From Mesorhizobium loti (lineage in GTDB: Bacteria; Pseudomonadota; Alphaproteobacteria; Rhizobiales; Rhizobiaceae), in assembly GCA_002356515.1 (NCBI GenBank), contig AP017605.1:3977001-4041000 (forward strand): 64,000 bases of DNA, written 5' to 3'. The notes under the pieces are model-generated. The model was not told where the DNA came from. It made no database searches and saw nothing but the letters and a program-made list of their open reading frames with translations. Within the stretch, counting starts at the first letter, position 1, and each line of letters starts with the position of its first letter. A program made the translations under genes and the position numbers. Of this stretch, positions 30,247-39,355 are shown one piece after another.

Positions 30247-32796
30247 TTACAGCTCGCGCAGCACCGGTGCAGCCTTGTGGCCGAGCACCCGCCAGGTGCC
30301 GGCGAGGCCGATGCCGACCGTGATCACCAGCGCAAAGACGATGGTCGCCACCGCCACCTGCGGCATGAAATGCGATGGCAGCGTCATGATGCGGGCGACA
30401 ATGTACCAGGCCGCGATGCCGCCGGCGGCCAGCGCGAAGATGGCGGTGGCCAGTCCGATCAGCATGTATTCGAGAGAAAATGCCGTGATCAGCGTTCGCC
30501 TGGTGGCGCCCAGCGTCTTCAGCACCACCGCGTCGTGGATGCGCGCCCGGTTGCCGGCGGCGAGGGCGCCGGCCAGCACCAGCACCGAAGCGATCAGCGC
30601 CACGCCCGCCGCTGCCCGGATCGCCGTGCCGAGTTGGCCGACCAGCCGGTTGACGACATCGAGCGCGTCCTTGACGCGCACCGTCGTCACCGCCGGGAAG
30701 GCGCGGGTGACGGCATTGAGGATGCGCGCGTCGTCGGCCGTGGTGGCACTCTTTTCGGTCAGCGTCGCCATCCAGCCATGCGGGGCGCCGGTGAATGTGT
30801 TGGGTGAGAACACCATGACGAAATTGATGCCCATCGTTTCCCATTGCACCTGGCGGAAATTGGCGATCCTGGCCGTGACGTTGCGGCCGAGCACATTGAC
30901 GGTGACAGTGTCGCCGAGCTTCAGCCCGATTTCCTTGCCTTCCTGCGCCGAGAACGAAACCAGCGGCTCGCCGGTATAATTGTCCGGCCACCATTTGCCC
31001 TCCGTCAGCGTCGCGTTTTCCGGCTGCCTGGCATCATAGGTCAGGCCGCGATCGCCTTTCAGCACCCAGGCGCCTTCGGCCGGCACCTTGACCTTGTCGA
31101 CATCGACGCCGTTGAGCGCCATCACCCGGCCGCGCAGCATCGGCACCTTGGCCAGCGTCCCCTTTGGCGCCTCCTTGCCGATCAATGCGGAGAACGCATC
31201 GACATCGCTGCCCTGGATGTCGACGAAGAAGAAGTTCGGCGCCCGCTCCGGCAGGCTGCCGGAGATCTGCTGCCTGAGATTGCCGTCGATCAGTGCCAGC
31301 GTCACCAGCAGCGTCAGCCCGAGCCCCAGCGACAGCACCACCGATGGCGTCAGGGCACCCGGCCGGTGGATGTTGCCGACGGCGAGCCTGAGCGCGACGA
31401 AGCGCACGCGCGGGCTTTTCCTTGCTGCCCATTGCACCAGCGCGCCGACCAGCCGCAGCACCAGGAAGGCGAAGATGGTGGCGCCGACGAAGATCGAGGC
31501 GATGCGATGGTCGCCCGAAAACAGGATGGCGAGTGCCGCCAGGATGAGCGCAATGCCGATGGCCGATGCGACATAGACGGGGCGCGGCAGGCCACGGCCC
31601 TCCAGCCCCATCTCCCGGAACAGTGCTGTCGCCGGCACGTCGCGGGCGCGGCCGAGCGGCAAAAGCGCGAAGGCCAGCGTCACCAGCAGGCCGAACAGCG
31701 CCGCCATGGCGAGAGCGCCGGGATAGAAGCCGCCCTCCGCTGGCACCGGGATGACGGATTGGAGGGCGGCACTCGCCACGAACGGCATCAGCGCGCCGAG
31801 CACGAGACCGAGCACGATGCCGAGGGCGGCGATGATCAGGATCTGCACGAGATAGACGGCAAAGACGAAGCCGCCGGAAGCGCCCAGGCTCTTGAAGGTG
31901 GCGATGACGCCGCGCTTGCCGTCGAGATAGGCGCGCACCGCATTAGCGACGCCGACCCCGCCGACCACCAGCGCCGTCAGCCCAACCAGCGTCAGGAATT
32001 GCGAGAAGCGTTCGATGTTGGATGAGAGCGCCGGGGCTGCATTGCTTCGCGTGCGGATCGACCAGCCGGCCTCGGGAAAATCTTTCGCCGCCTGGTCCTG
32101 GATGGCCTTGAGCCGCGCCTCGTCGGCGCCGGCGGGCAGCCGGACCTTGTAGGCATTTTCGACCAGGCTGCCCGGCTGCACCAGTCCGGTCGCCGCCAGT
32201 GCCTCGGTCGAGATCATCAGCCTTGGCGCGAAGCCGAAACCGTCGGACACAGCATCCGGCTCGGTGACCAACCTGGCGCGCAGTTCGAAGGTGGCGGTGC
32301 CGAGCTTCAGCCGGTCGCCGAGCTTGAGATGCAGCCGTTCGAACAACAGATCGGGCGCCGCCGCGCCGAAAACGCCGAATTCCTCGCCGAACAGCTCCTG
32401 CTTCGACAGCTTCGGTTCGGTTTCCAGCGCGCCATAGAGCGGATAGGCTTCTTCGACCGCCTTGGCCTCGACCAGCGCCTGGTCCGAGCCGTCGGCAAGC
32501 CGCGCCATAGAGCGCATGCTGGCGGTGCGCGAAACGGTGCCCAGCCCGTCGAGGAAACCGCGCTCGGCCTGGCTGGCGTCACGCTGATTGATCTGGAAGC
32601 GGAGGTCGCCGCCAAGCAGCGTCTGGCCCTGGTCGGCAACACCGGCACTGATCGAACGGGCAACCGAATTGACGCCGCCGATCGCCGCGACACCGAGTGC
32701 GATGCAGGCAAGGAAGATCAGGAAGCCGGACAGGCCGCCGCGCATTTCGCGCAGCGAGAAGCGGACAGCGAGCTTCAGCGTCTGCGCCAGCGGCAT
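30247..32796 (-). CDS. ybbP: FtsX/YbbP-type ABC transporter permease
   Basis: An 849-residue permease of the YbbP/MacB-FtsX class: one N-terminal helix (GGLSGFLIFLACIALGVAAI), a large periplasmic domain, and two FtsX repeats with helices near residues 270-400, 440-490 and 700-840, as in LTALVVGGVGVANAVRAYLDG. In E. coli ybbA-ybbP sits next to tesA exactly as here. It likely exports or handles a hydrophobic envelope component; substrate unknown. The ATG overlaps the ATPase stop by one base. Confidence 0.9.
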   Translation of the reverse strand: MPLAQTLKLAVRFSLREMRGGLSGFLIFLACIALGVAAIGGVNSVARSISAGVADQGQTLLGGDLRFQINQRDASQAERGFLDGLGTVSRTASMRSMARLADGSDQALVEAKAVEEAYPLYGALETEPKLSKQELFGEEFGVFGAAAPDLLFERLHLKLGDRLKLGTATFELRARLVTEPDAVSDGFGFAPRLMISTEALAATGLVQPGSLVENAYKVRLPAGADEARLKAIQDQAAKDFPEAGWSIRTRSNAAPALSSNIERFSQFLTLVGLTALVVGGVGVANAVRAYLDGKRGVIATFKSLGASGGFVFAVYLVQILIIAALGIVLGLVLGALMPFVASAALQSVIPVPAEGGFYPGALAMAALFGLLVTLAFALLPLGRARDVPATALFREMGLEGRGLPRPVYVASAIGIALILAALAILFSGDHRIASIFVGATIFAFLVLRLVGALVQWAARKSPRVRFVALRLAVGNIHRPGALTPSVVLSLGLGLTLLVTLALIDGNLRQQISGSLPERAPNFFFVDIQGSDVDAFSALIGKEAPKGTLAKVPMLRGRVMALNGVDVDKVKVPAEGAWVLKGDRGLTYDARQPENATLTEGKWWPDNYTGEPLVSFSAQEGKEIGLKLGDTVTVNVLGRNVTARIANFRQVQWETMGINFVMVFSPNTFTGAPHGWMATLTEKSATTADDARILNAVTRAFPAVTTVRVKDALDVVNRLVGQLGTAIRAAAGVALIASVLVLAGALAAGNRARIHDAVVLKTLGATRRTLITAFSLEYMLIGLATAIFALAAGGIAAWYIVARIMTLPSHFMPQVAVATIVFALVITVGIGLAGTWRVLGHKAAPVLREL

Positions 32797-33491
32797 CAGG
32801 CGGTGACCTTCAACGGTGCCGGCGCCTCGATCCGGCCCGAGCGCATCGACACCTGGCGCGAGCAGCGCGCTGCAAGCGCGGGATCGTGGGTGACCAGCAC
32901 CAGCGTCATGCCGCGCTCGGCCGCCTTGGCGAACAGGAGGTCGGCAACCTGCCGACCCGTCGCCTGGTCGAGATTGCCGGTCGGCTCGTCGGCGATGAGG
33001 ATGCGCGGCGCCGGCGCCAGCGCCCGGGCGATCGCCACGCGCTGCTGCTCGCCGCCGGAGAGCTCGCCGGGATAATGTGTGACGCGGTCGCTCAGGCCGA
33101 CCGCCGCCAATTCGCGCGCCGCCACCGAAAACGGATCGGCATGGCCGGCCAGCTCCAGCGGCACCGCGACATTTTCGAGCGCCGTCATGTTGGGGATGAG
33201 GTGGAAGGACTGGAACACGATGCCAATGTTTCGGCCACGAAACGAAGCAATCTGGTCCTCGCTTCTGCCGTTGAGGAGCTCGCCGGCGATTCGTACCGTA
33301 CCCGAATCGACCCTTTCCAGTCCTGCCAGCACCATCAGCAAGGTCGACTTGCCGGACCCTGAAGGACCGACGATGCCGGTCGCCTCGCCACGCGCCACGT
33401 CTAGGCTGACGCCCTTCAGCACGTGGACGGACGAGGCGCCTTCGCCGAGCGTCAGAGATACGTCTTTCAGCGCGATGACGGCTTCTGTCAA
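32796..33491 (-). CDS. ybbA: YbbA-type ABC transporter ATPase
   Basis: A 231-residue ATPase partnered with the FtsX-type permease. Walker A GPSGSGKSTLLMVLAG, signature LSGGEQQRVAIARAL, Walker B RILIADEPTGNLDQ. The start is a TTG at 33491, as no ATG occurs in the N-terminal part. It diverges from the arylesterase gene, 88 bp away, matching the conserved tesA/ybbAP neighbourhood of proteobacteria. Confidence 0.93.
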   Translation of the reverse strand: MTEAVIALKDVSLTLGEGASSVHVLKGVSLDVARGEATGIVGPSGSGKSTLLMVLAGLERVDSGTVRIAGELLNGRSEDQIASFRGRNIGIVFQSFHLIPNMTALENVAVPLELAGHADPFSVAARELAAVGLSDRVTHYPGELSGGEQQRVAIARALAPAPRILIADEPTGNLDQATGRQVADLLFAKAAERGMTLVLVTHDPALAARCSRQVSMRSGRIEAPAPLKVTA

Positions 33492-33579
33492 AATGAAAGC
33501 GTCCTATATCAGGGATGAAGGCTCTGCTTGCCGGAAGCCGTCGCCCGGAAGAATGTTTTTGTCATATGGGGCCTGCCGC

Positions 33580-34224
33580 ATGTCTTTCAAACGCCAGATA
33601 GCCGCAGGGCTCATCCTTTTCCTCGCCCTTTGCAGCGCCATTTCGTCGGTACAGGCCGAGCCCTTCAAGATCGTCGGCTTCGGTGACAGCCTGATGGCGG
33701 GCTTCGGCCTCGGGCCCGGCGAGGGTTTTACCGACAAGCTCCAGGCAGCCCTGCGCGCCAAGGGCCATGACGTGGCCGTCGCCAATGCCGGCGTTTCCGG
33801 CGACACCACCAGCGGCGGCCTGGCGCGGCTCGACTGGTCGGTGCCGGACGGCACCCAGCTGGTCATCCTCGAACTCGGCGCCAATGACATGCTGCGCGGC
33901 GTCTCGCCCGATATCACCAGGAAGAACCTCGACGAGATGCTGGGCAAGCTCAAACAGCGCAAGATCGCCGTGCTTCTGGCAGGCATGCGCGCCGCGCCCA
34001 ATCTCGGCGCCGACTACCAAAACGCCTTCGACGCCATCTTTCCCGACCTGGCGAAGACATACGGTCTCACGCTCTATCCGTTCTTCCTCGACGGCGTCGC
34101 CGGCCAGCCCGGCCTGCAGCTCGAGGACGGCCTGCACCCGAACGCCAAGGGGGTCGACCGGATGGTCGAGCGCATCCTGCCGACGGTCGAAAAGGCCATT
34201 GCGGCGGTGCCTGGAGGTTCGTGA
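33580..34224 (+). CDS. tesA: TesA-type SGNH lipase/arylesterase
   Basis: A 214-residue periplasmic SGNH hydrolase. After a signal peptide (MSFKRQIAAGLILFLALCSA, then ISSVQAE) come the four family blocks: block I IVGFGDSLMAGFGL (Ser nucleophile), block II NAGVSGDTTSGG, block III LGANDMLRG and block V DGLHPNAKG (Asp-His). It hydrolyses acyl esters/thioesters. Its ATG at 33580 and the divergent ybbA-ybbP pair reproduce the known tesA-ybbAP layout. Confidence 0.93.
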   Translation: MSFKRQIAAGLILFLALCSAISSVQAEPFKIVGFGDSLMAGFGLGPGEGFTDKLQAALRAKGHDVAVANAGVSGDTTSGGLARLDWSVPDGTQLVILELGANDMLRGVSPDITRKNLDEMLGKLKQRKIAVLLAGMRAAPNLGADYQNAFDAIFPDLAKTYGLTLYPFFLDGVAGQPGLQLEDGLHPNAKGVDRMVERILPTVEKAIAAVPGGS

Positions 34225-34351
34225 GGCCGGATAAAATGCCTTCCCTAGCGGAAACTTTTAACAAAGCGTGTGACTAATAAACCTCTTGCTCCGTTCGACT
34301 ATCGATGATTCGCTATAGGTGACAGTTCGATTCGAGGAAGGGAGGCTCTTC

Positions 34352-34948
34352 ATGCCGCGTCTTTTCACCGCCCTCGAAATTCCGCGTGACGCCGCCCTTT
34401 CGCTGTCCCTGCTCCGGGGCGGCCTGCCCGGGGCGCGCTGGATCGATGTCGAAAACTACCATCTGACACTGCGCTTCATCGGCGATGTCGAAGGTCATGT
34501 CGCCGACGAGATCGCCAACGCGCTCGACCGGGTCCACCGGCCCTCCTTCTCGCTGACCTTGTCAGGCGTCGGTGCTTTCGGCCAGAAAAAGCCGCACGCT
34601 GTCTGGGCCGGCGCCTCCGCCTCGCCCGATCTGGCAGCGCTTCAGGGCGAGATCGAGCGCATTTGCCAGCGGCTCGGCATTCCCGCCGATCCGCGCAAGT
34701 TCATGCCGCATGTAACCCTTGCGCGGCTGCGCAATTCGAGCCCGCTGGACGTCGCCCAATATCTGTCGGCGCGCGGCAATTTCTCGACGCTACCCTTCCG
34801 CATCGGCCGCTTCGTCCTGATGTCGTCGCGCGATTCGGTTGGCGGCGGCCCCTATATCGTCGAGGAAGCCTGGCCGCTGTCGGGCACAGACGCCCGCGCC
34901 GCCAGCCGTGTCGCCAGCGCCTCCGACGCTTCGCGGATCATGCGGTAG
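34352..34948 (+). CDS. thpR: RNA 2',3'-cyclic phosphodiesterase (2'-5' RNA ligase family)
   Basis: A 198-residue 2H phosphoesterase. The two catalytic HxT motifs are seen as YHLTLRFIG and HVTLARL, about 85 residues apart as expected. Members cleave cyclic phosphates on RNA or ligate 2'-5'. I start at MPRLFTALEIPRDAAL (34352), which has GGGAGG before it. Its last 97 bp overlap the converging phosphatase gene on the other strand. Confidence 0.9.
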   Translation: MPRLFTALEIPRDAALSLSLLRGGLPGARWIDVENYHLTLRFIGDVEGHVADEIANALDRVHRPSFSLTLSGVGAFGQKKPHAVWAGASASPDLAALQGEIERICQRLGIPADPRKFMPHVTLARLRNSSPLDVAQYLSARGNFSTLPFRIGRFVLMSSRDSVGGGPYIVEEAWPLSGTDARAASRVASASDASRIMR

Positions 34949-35358
34949 ACCTCGGCAAAAGCCTCCGGCCCGTCATAATAGGGATCGGGCACGTCGCGCG
35001 CCTGCCCGTGCGCGAACTCCAGGAACAGCTGCACCCGGTCCTGCCCGGGCGCCAGCGCTTTGAGGTCGGCGACATTCGAGCGGTCCATGCCGAGGATCAG
35101 GTCGAAACGCGAGAAATCCTCCGGCCTGACCTTGCGTGCCCTCTGCCCGGAAATGTCGATGCCGTGACGCAGGGCAATCGCGATCGAGCGTGGATCAGGG
35201 GGTGAGCCGACCTCCCAGCCGCTGGTGGCGGCAGAGTCCAGCAGCATGTCGCGCCCGCGTTCCGCCAACACGGTGCGAAACACGCCTTCGGCCAATGGCG
35301 AGCGGCAGATGTTGCCGAGGCAGACGAAGAGTATGGAATTTATCGGCTTTATGCTCAT
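34852..35358 (-). CDS. Low-molecular-weight protein-tyrosine phosphatase
   Basis: A 168-residue phosphatase of the LMW class. The P-loop [14 protein letters not shown] (Cys13, Arg19) is near the start and the acid Asp is in [11 protein letters not shown]; the fold continues with [11 protein letters not shown]. These enzymes act on Tyr-phosphorylated proteins, often exopolysaccharide kinases. I start at [11 protein letters not shown] (35358). It overlaps thpR tail-to-tail by 97 bp, an unusual shared coding stretch. Confidence 0.92.
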   Translation of the reverse strand: MSIKPINSILFVCLGNICRSPLAEGVFRTVLAERGRDMLLDSAATSGWEVGSPPDPRSIAIALRHGIDISGQRARKVRPEDFSRFDLILGMDRSNVADLKALAPGQDRVQLFLEFAHGQARDVPDPYYDGPEAFAEVYRMIREASEALATRLAARASVPDSGQASSTI

Positions 35359-35462
35359 GCGATATGCGCCGTTTGTGCATTTGTGACCCCAAAACCGCAA
35401 AGCACTTTTGGGCGACTTGCATTATGGTGAGGGTCAAATTCGAGATAGCACGGGAAATCATC

Positions 35463-35759
35463 ATGACGAGAGAAAAACTCAGCAAGGACGCCATCAACGC
35501 CGCCCTTGCCGAACTCGGCGGCTGGTCGCTGGCCACGGACGGTGCCTCGATCAGGCGCAGCTTCGTGTTCAAGAATTTTTCCGAAGCCTTCGCCTTCATG
35601 ACCCGCGTCGCGCTGGCAGCCGAAAAGATGGACCATCACCCCGACTGGTCAAACGTCTACAAGACCGTGGAGGTGACGCTGAACACCCATGACGCCGGCG
35701 GCGTCACGGCGCTCGACATCGCGCTGGCCAAGAAGATGAACCGCTATTTCGGCGACTGA
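35463..35759 (+). CDS. phhB: Pterin-4a-carbinolamine dehydratase
   Basis: A 98-residue enzyme that regenerates tetrahydrobiopterin-type cofactors after aromatic amino acid hydroxylation (4a-hydroxytetrahydrobiopterin dehydratase). The family signature is seen in [19 protein letters not shown] (the HHP) and [16 protein letters not shown] start at [15 protein letters not shown] (35463). No phenylalanine hydroxylase gene is in the window; in many rhizobia it stands alone as here. Confidence 0.92.
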   Translation: MTREKLSKDAINAALAELGGWSLATDGASIRRSFVFKNFSEAFAFMTRVALAAEKMDHHPDWSNVYKTVEVTLNTHDAGGVTALDIALAKKMNRYFGD

Positions 35760-35886
35760 GTGTACGCTTGGCCGTTAGCGGCGACCCAAATTGGCACCCG
35801 CATCTTGCAGCCGGGTTCACCTTTCACCACATTTTCCCTCGCGAGGCATGCGCCAGGATGCGCATGAGACCCGCAAGGAGTGATTG

Positions 35887-36249
35887 ATGGCGCAACAACC
35901 CGGTTTTGATTTCTTTGGCTTTGGCGACAAGCTTGGCGGCGAAAGCGAAGTGCGCGAAAAATTCTGGCGCACGGCCAAGAAGGCCGCACGGCAGATCCCG
36001 TTCATGGAAGAGGTCGTCGCCGCCTACTACTGCGCCATGGACAAGAACACGCCGCTGCGCGCCAAGGGCATATTGGTGGCGGCACTCGGCTATTTCGTCC
36101 TGCCCTTTGACCTCATCCCCGACTTCATATTCGGCCTCGGTTTCACCGACGACATCGCCGTGCTGACCGCCGCGATCACCGCCGTCAGCGCCCATATTAC
36201 ACCGGCGCATCGTCAGGCCGCCAAGGACGCCATCGCCGACAAGGGCTGA
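35887..36249 (+). CDS. YkvA/DUF1232-family small protein
   Basis: A 120-residue protein with the DUF1232 core: YYCAMDKNTPLRAKGILVAALGYFVLPFDLIPD, then FTDDIAVLTAAITAV. Two hydrophobic helices suggest membrane association. Function is not established in the family. The ATG at 35887 (not the TTG 3 bp earlier) is preceded by GCAAGGAG. Single plus-strand gene. Confidence 0.88.
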   Translation: MAQQPGFDFFGFGDKLGGESEVREKFWRTAKKAARQIPFMEEVVAAYYCAMDKNTPLRAKGILVAALGYFVLPFDLIPDFIFGLGFTDDIAVLTAAITAVSAHITPAHRQAAKDAIADKG

Positions 36250-36287
36250 GCGTCTTCACGTGGCGCGCGCCCTGTGGGCAGAGGCGT

Positions 36288-36336
36288 TTGGAGGCCAGCT
36301 GAAAAGTCAAACTCTTGCCGCTTTCGTGGCCTCCAA
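36288..36336. repeat. Perfect 10-bp inverted repeat
   Basis: TTGGAGGCCA and TGGCCTCCAA are separated by 29 bp, in the gap after the DUF1232 gene. No U-run follows, so I only report it as a possible mRNA hairpin or regulatory site. Confidence 0.35.
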
Positions 36337-36522
36337 GTCGCCGAAGGGACGTTGCGCCGGCCGCTGAAGCGGCGGTGGCGCGGGAATGGCGGCGGTTTCC
36401 TGGGGTGAGCGTCCTTTTGTTGAGGGAAATTCACCGTTTGGTAACCCAGATTAAATCAAAATGAAGCGACGGCAGGACGCCATGCGGCCCGCCTCCGCAC
36501 CATTTGGAATACGGGAAAGACA

Positions 36523-37026
36523 ATGCGCGGATTGATAGCACTCGTTTCGAGCCTGGTCCTGGCGGCCTCGGCGGCGCCGGCACTGGCGCAGCAGGCGACC
36601 AAGATCGGCCAGCACAATGCCTGGGGCACTTACAGCTACCAGGCATCGGGCGGCAAGGTCTGCTACGTGCTCACCGTGCCGACCGACAAGCAGCCGCCGA
36701 CGCTCGACCATGGCGACATGTTCTTCTTCGTCAGCCAGCGGCCCGGCCAGCAGGTGTCCTACGAGCCACAATTCATCGCCGGTTACAATTTTCAGGAAGG
36801 CTCCAAGGCCACCGTCACCATCGACAAGAAGTCCTTCTCGATGTTCACGAAAGGCAAGTCGGCCTGGGTCGAGAATGCCGCCGAGGAACCGGTGCTGATC
36901 GCCGCCATGAAGACCGGCACCGACATGAAGGTGACGGCGAAGTCCGGCCGCGGCAATCCCACATCCTATGTCTTCTCGCTGAAGGGCATTTCGGCCGCGC
37001 TGTCGTCGATCGCCAAGTGCAAGTAA
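36523..37026 (+). CDS. Exported IalB-like protein
   Basis: A 167-residue periplasmic protein: signal peptide MRGLIALVSSLVLAASAAPALA, then the invasion-associated locus B (IalB) domain with AWGTYSYQASGGKVCYVLTVP, FFFVSQRPGQQVSYEPQFIAGY and the Cys pair (CYVL near residue 47, final SIAKCK). In Bartonella IalB helps erythrocyte entry, but in rhizobia the protein is only of unknown role. An intrinsic terminator follows the stop. Confidence 0.9.
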   Translation: MRGLIALVSSLVLAASAAPALAQQATKIGQHNAWGTYSYQASGGKVCYVLTVPTDKQPPTLDHGDMFFFVSQRPGQQVSYEPQFIAGYNFQEGSKATVTIDKKSFSMFTKGKSAWVENAAEEPVLIAAMKTGTDMKVTAKSGRGNPTSYVFSLKGISAALSSIAKCK

Positions 37027-37050
37027 GCACAAGCCGCATTTGAACCCGAA

Positions 37051-37076
37051 GGCCGGGCCACAAGCCCGGCCTTTTT
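37051..37076 (+). terminator. Rho-independent terminator of the IalB-like gene
   Basis: 8-bp stem GGCCGGGC / GCCCGGCC with loop CACAA, then TTTTT. It is 25 bp after the stop of the IalB-like gene, and may also serve the converging ClC gene. Confidence 0.9.
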
Positions 37077-37095
37077 GTTGTCAGGTCTGGACCGG

Positions 37096-38436
37096 TTACG
37101 GCGCTGCCTCCGCTCGCCGCCGTCGGATCGCCTCCGCGATGAACACCCGCGACAGCGCGTGATAGAGCGGCTCGTGCGAGATCATGCGTGCGGTGCCGTA
37201 GCCCAGCATCGAGGCCAGCATCAGCGCGATGACATTGTCGTGATTGCCGGTCATCTCCAGGATGATGACGAAAGCCGTCATCGGCGCCTGCACGACGCCG
37301 GCGAAATAGCCCGCCATGCCGAGCAGCGCGGCGGCACCCGCGCTGGCGCCGAACAGCAGGCCGAGCGAACTGCCGATGCCGGCGCCGACCGCGAGCGATG
37401 GTGCGAAAATGCCGCCGGGAATGCCGGAAACCATCGACAGCAGCCCAGCGAGGAATTTTTCCACGAAGAAGAACCATGGCAGCGGCGTGCCCTCGACGGC
37501 GCCGCGCGCCTGCGCATAGCCGGTGCCGAAGGTCAGCCCGCCCGAGGCAATGCCGATCACCGCCACGCCAAGCCCGCAGACAGCAGCCACCAGCAGCGCA
37601 CGCGCCAAGGGCTGCTGCGTGCGCCACCGCCGGATCCGCCGCGTGGTCTTCAGCGCCAGCAGCGAGAACAGCGCGCCGAAGCCGCCGCCGATGATGCCGC
37701 AGCCAAGCACCAGCGGCCAGTCGGCGCCAAAGGCGATTGTCTCCTTCGAGACGCCGAAATAGGTGTAGTTGCCGAGCAGCCCGAGCGAGGCGAGGCCGGC
37801 CAGGATCACCGCCGTCAGCACCAGCCCGTTGGTGCGCGCCTCGTAGGTGCGGCCCATCTCCTCGATGGCGAAGACGATGCCGGCCAGCGGCGTGTTGAAG
37901 GCGGCGGCGATGCCGGCGGCCGAGCCGGCCAGGATCAGGCCCCGCGCCTGCGCCATGCCGCCCCAGCGCGCCGCCTGCAGCATCAGCGAGGCGCCGACCT
38001 GCACGGTCGGGCCCTCGCGGCCGATCGAAGCGCCGCAGAACAGGCCGACGACGGTGAGCGCGATCTTGCCCGCCGCCAGCCGCAGCGACAGAAGGTGGCT
38101 GCGATCAGCGTCGTCACGCAAATGGCGCGCGGCGATCGCCTGCGGAATGCCGCTGCCTTGCGAGCCCGGGAAAAAGGCGTGGGCGAGCCACGCGCACAGC
38201 ACGAAACCCAGCGGCGTGACCATGAGCGGCAGATAGAAGCGCCGGCCGCCGCCGTCGCCGATCATCATGTGGAACAGCGCCTGCGCCTTGTCGGCCAGCA
38301 CCGCGAACAGCACGCTGATGACGCCGATCGACAACGCGCCGGCCCAGAACACCAGCCGCGGCTGCCAGACGCGCCGTGAGCCCAGCATGGCGCGCGAACG
38401 CCGCAGCATGGGGTATTTTCGCGATGTGCCGGCCAT
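37096..38436 (-). CDS. ClC-family chloride channel/antiporter
   Basis: A 446-residue membrane protein of the ClC family. The anion-selectivity motifs are present: GSQGSGIPQAIAARH (GSGIP) and GREGPTVQVGAS (GREGP with the gating Glu). The third loop IPGGIFAPSLAVGAGIG (GxFxP type) is also clear, with about 11-12 helices. No CBS domain follows. It works as a Cl-/H+ exchanger or channel at the inner membrane. Start ATG at 38436. Confidence 0.95.
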   Translation of the reverse strand: MAGTSRKYPMLRRSRAMLGSRRVWQPRLVFWAGALSIGVISVLFAVLADKAQALFHMMIGDGGGRRFYLPLMVTPLGFVLCAWLAHAFFPGSQGSGIPQAIAARHLRDDADRSHLLSLRLAAGKIALTVVGLFCGASIGREGPTVQVGASLMLQAARWGGMAQARGLILAGSAAGIAAAFNTPLAGIVFAIEEMGRTYEARTNGLVLTAVILAGLASLGLLGNYTYFGVSKETIAFGADWPLVLGCGIIGGGFGALFSLLALKTTRRIRRWRTQQPLARALLVAAVCGLGVAVIGIASGGLTFGTGYAQARGAVEGTPLPWFFFVEKFLAGLLSMVSGIPGGIFAPSLAVGAGIGSSLGLLFGASAGAAALLGMAGYFAGVVQAPMTAFVIILEMTGNHDNVIALMLASMLGYGTARMISHEPLYHALSRVFIAEAIRRRRAEAAP

Positions 38437-38645
38437 GTCCGTCCTCGTAATCGAAGCCCAGCCCTAGCATGAACGTGACGTCGATCAAGCCTGTCGGATA
38501 AAGCCGCTGTCACGCGATCCCTTGAAGAAGGAGCACCCGCCAAACGTCTGCGGTCGCAGCTGTTGAAGATGCGCGGGCTGTTTGGAGGCTGTTCCTGGAC
38601 GCGGCCCGAGGGCTGGCGCCAGCGGCAGTGATCTGCGCGCAGAAT

Positions 38646-38673
38646 GCTCCCGCCGGCTCTTGCAGGCGGGAGC
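38646..38673 (-). terminator. Hairpin downstream of the Met-rich gene
   Basis: GCTCCCGCC and GGCGGGAGC (9-bp perfect stem) enclose 10 bp just after the stop at 38694 (minus). The U-run is weak (ATTCT), so it could be a terminator or a simple stabilising hairpin. Confidence 0.45.
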
Positions 38674-38693
38674 GGTCTCTACAGATCCAGGTT

Positions 38694-38993
38694 TCACATG
38701 GCCATTTTTTCACATTCGGCCTGGGCCTTCTTGGTCGACGTATCGATCATGTAGGCTTTGCCCTTGGCGTCGGTGATCATCATCATGCAATGCTTGATCG
38801 GCTTTGCCATCTTCATCATCTCTGCGCCCATCTTTGCGTCCGGCATCATGGTGCCCATGTGTCCATCGGGCATGATTGCCATCACCTCCCCGCCTTTCAT
38901 CATGGTCATTGTGCCCATTGCGTCTTCGGCAAAGGCCTGCGAGGCGGACAAGCCGACGAGGCCGGCAATGACAGCGAGCTTGATCGAGTTCAT
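38694..38993 (-). CDS. Met-rich exported protein
   Basis: A 99-residue peptide with about 20% Met. Signal peptide MNSIKLAVIAGLVGLSASQA is followed by EDAMGTMTMMKGGEVMAIM, HMGTMMPDAKMGAEMMKMAKP and IKHCMMMITDA. MxM and HxM patterns suggest a periplasmic copper- or silver-binding protein, which is inference; I do not recognise a named family. I start at 38993; the earlier in-frame start at 39008 is possible. There are no efflux or copper-oxidase genes next to it. Confidence 0.7.
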   Translation of the reverse strand: MNSIKLAVIAGLVGLSASQAFAEDAMGTMTMMKGGEVMAIMPDGHMGTMMPDAKMGAEMMKMAKPIKHCMMMITDAKGKAYMIDTSTKKAQAECEKMAM

Positions 38994-39355
38994 TCTGCGT
39001 ACTCCCATTTTGCAAGGGCGTGGTTGCCCCCTTCAGCCTTCGAAGGCGGCAAGGGAATCGTTACGTCAACACGACTATGTGATCGGCTCCCGCGTGGCGG
39101 GAAGATTGGGTGCAAGGCTGCCAGTCGGTCGTAGCGAGCTGTTGTCGTGCGACAAACTGGTTGGTCCGATGAACTCTCGGTTCAAACGCCAGAGACCGTC
39201 TGTCGATCAGGACATTCGCGATCGAAACATTGCCGGCCCACTCGGGGTTGTGTTCGCCACCGCATGACTCCGCCCTCAACCTGTGCTATGCGCCGCGCTT
39301 CAGTTCCCGGCACGATGGATGAAATCGGCCGCAAACAGCTTATATCAGTGCGACC
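38994..39355. other. 362-bp gap between the Met-rich gene and rlmN
   Basis: Divergent promoter region. The only coding hint is a 14-codon reading frame (ATG at 39315, stop overlapping the rlmN ATG as ATGA), which may couple translation to rlmN. Otherwise I see no conserved site. Confidence 0.5.

Noticed and set aside
36213..36434. 73-residue minus-strand frame after the YkvA gene
   Set aside because: No ribosome site, and composition is Arg/Pro-rich as in random frames. The gap has only a 10-bp inverted repeat.
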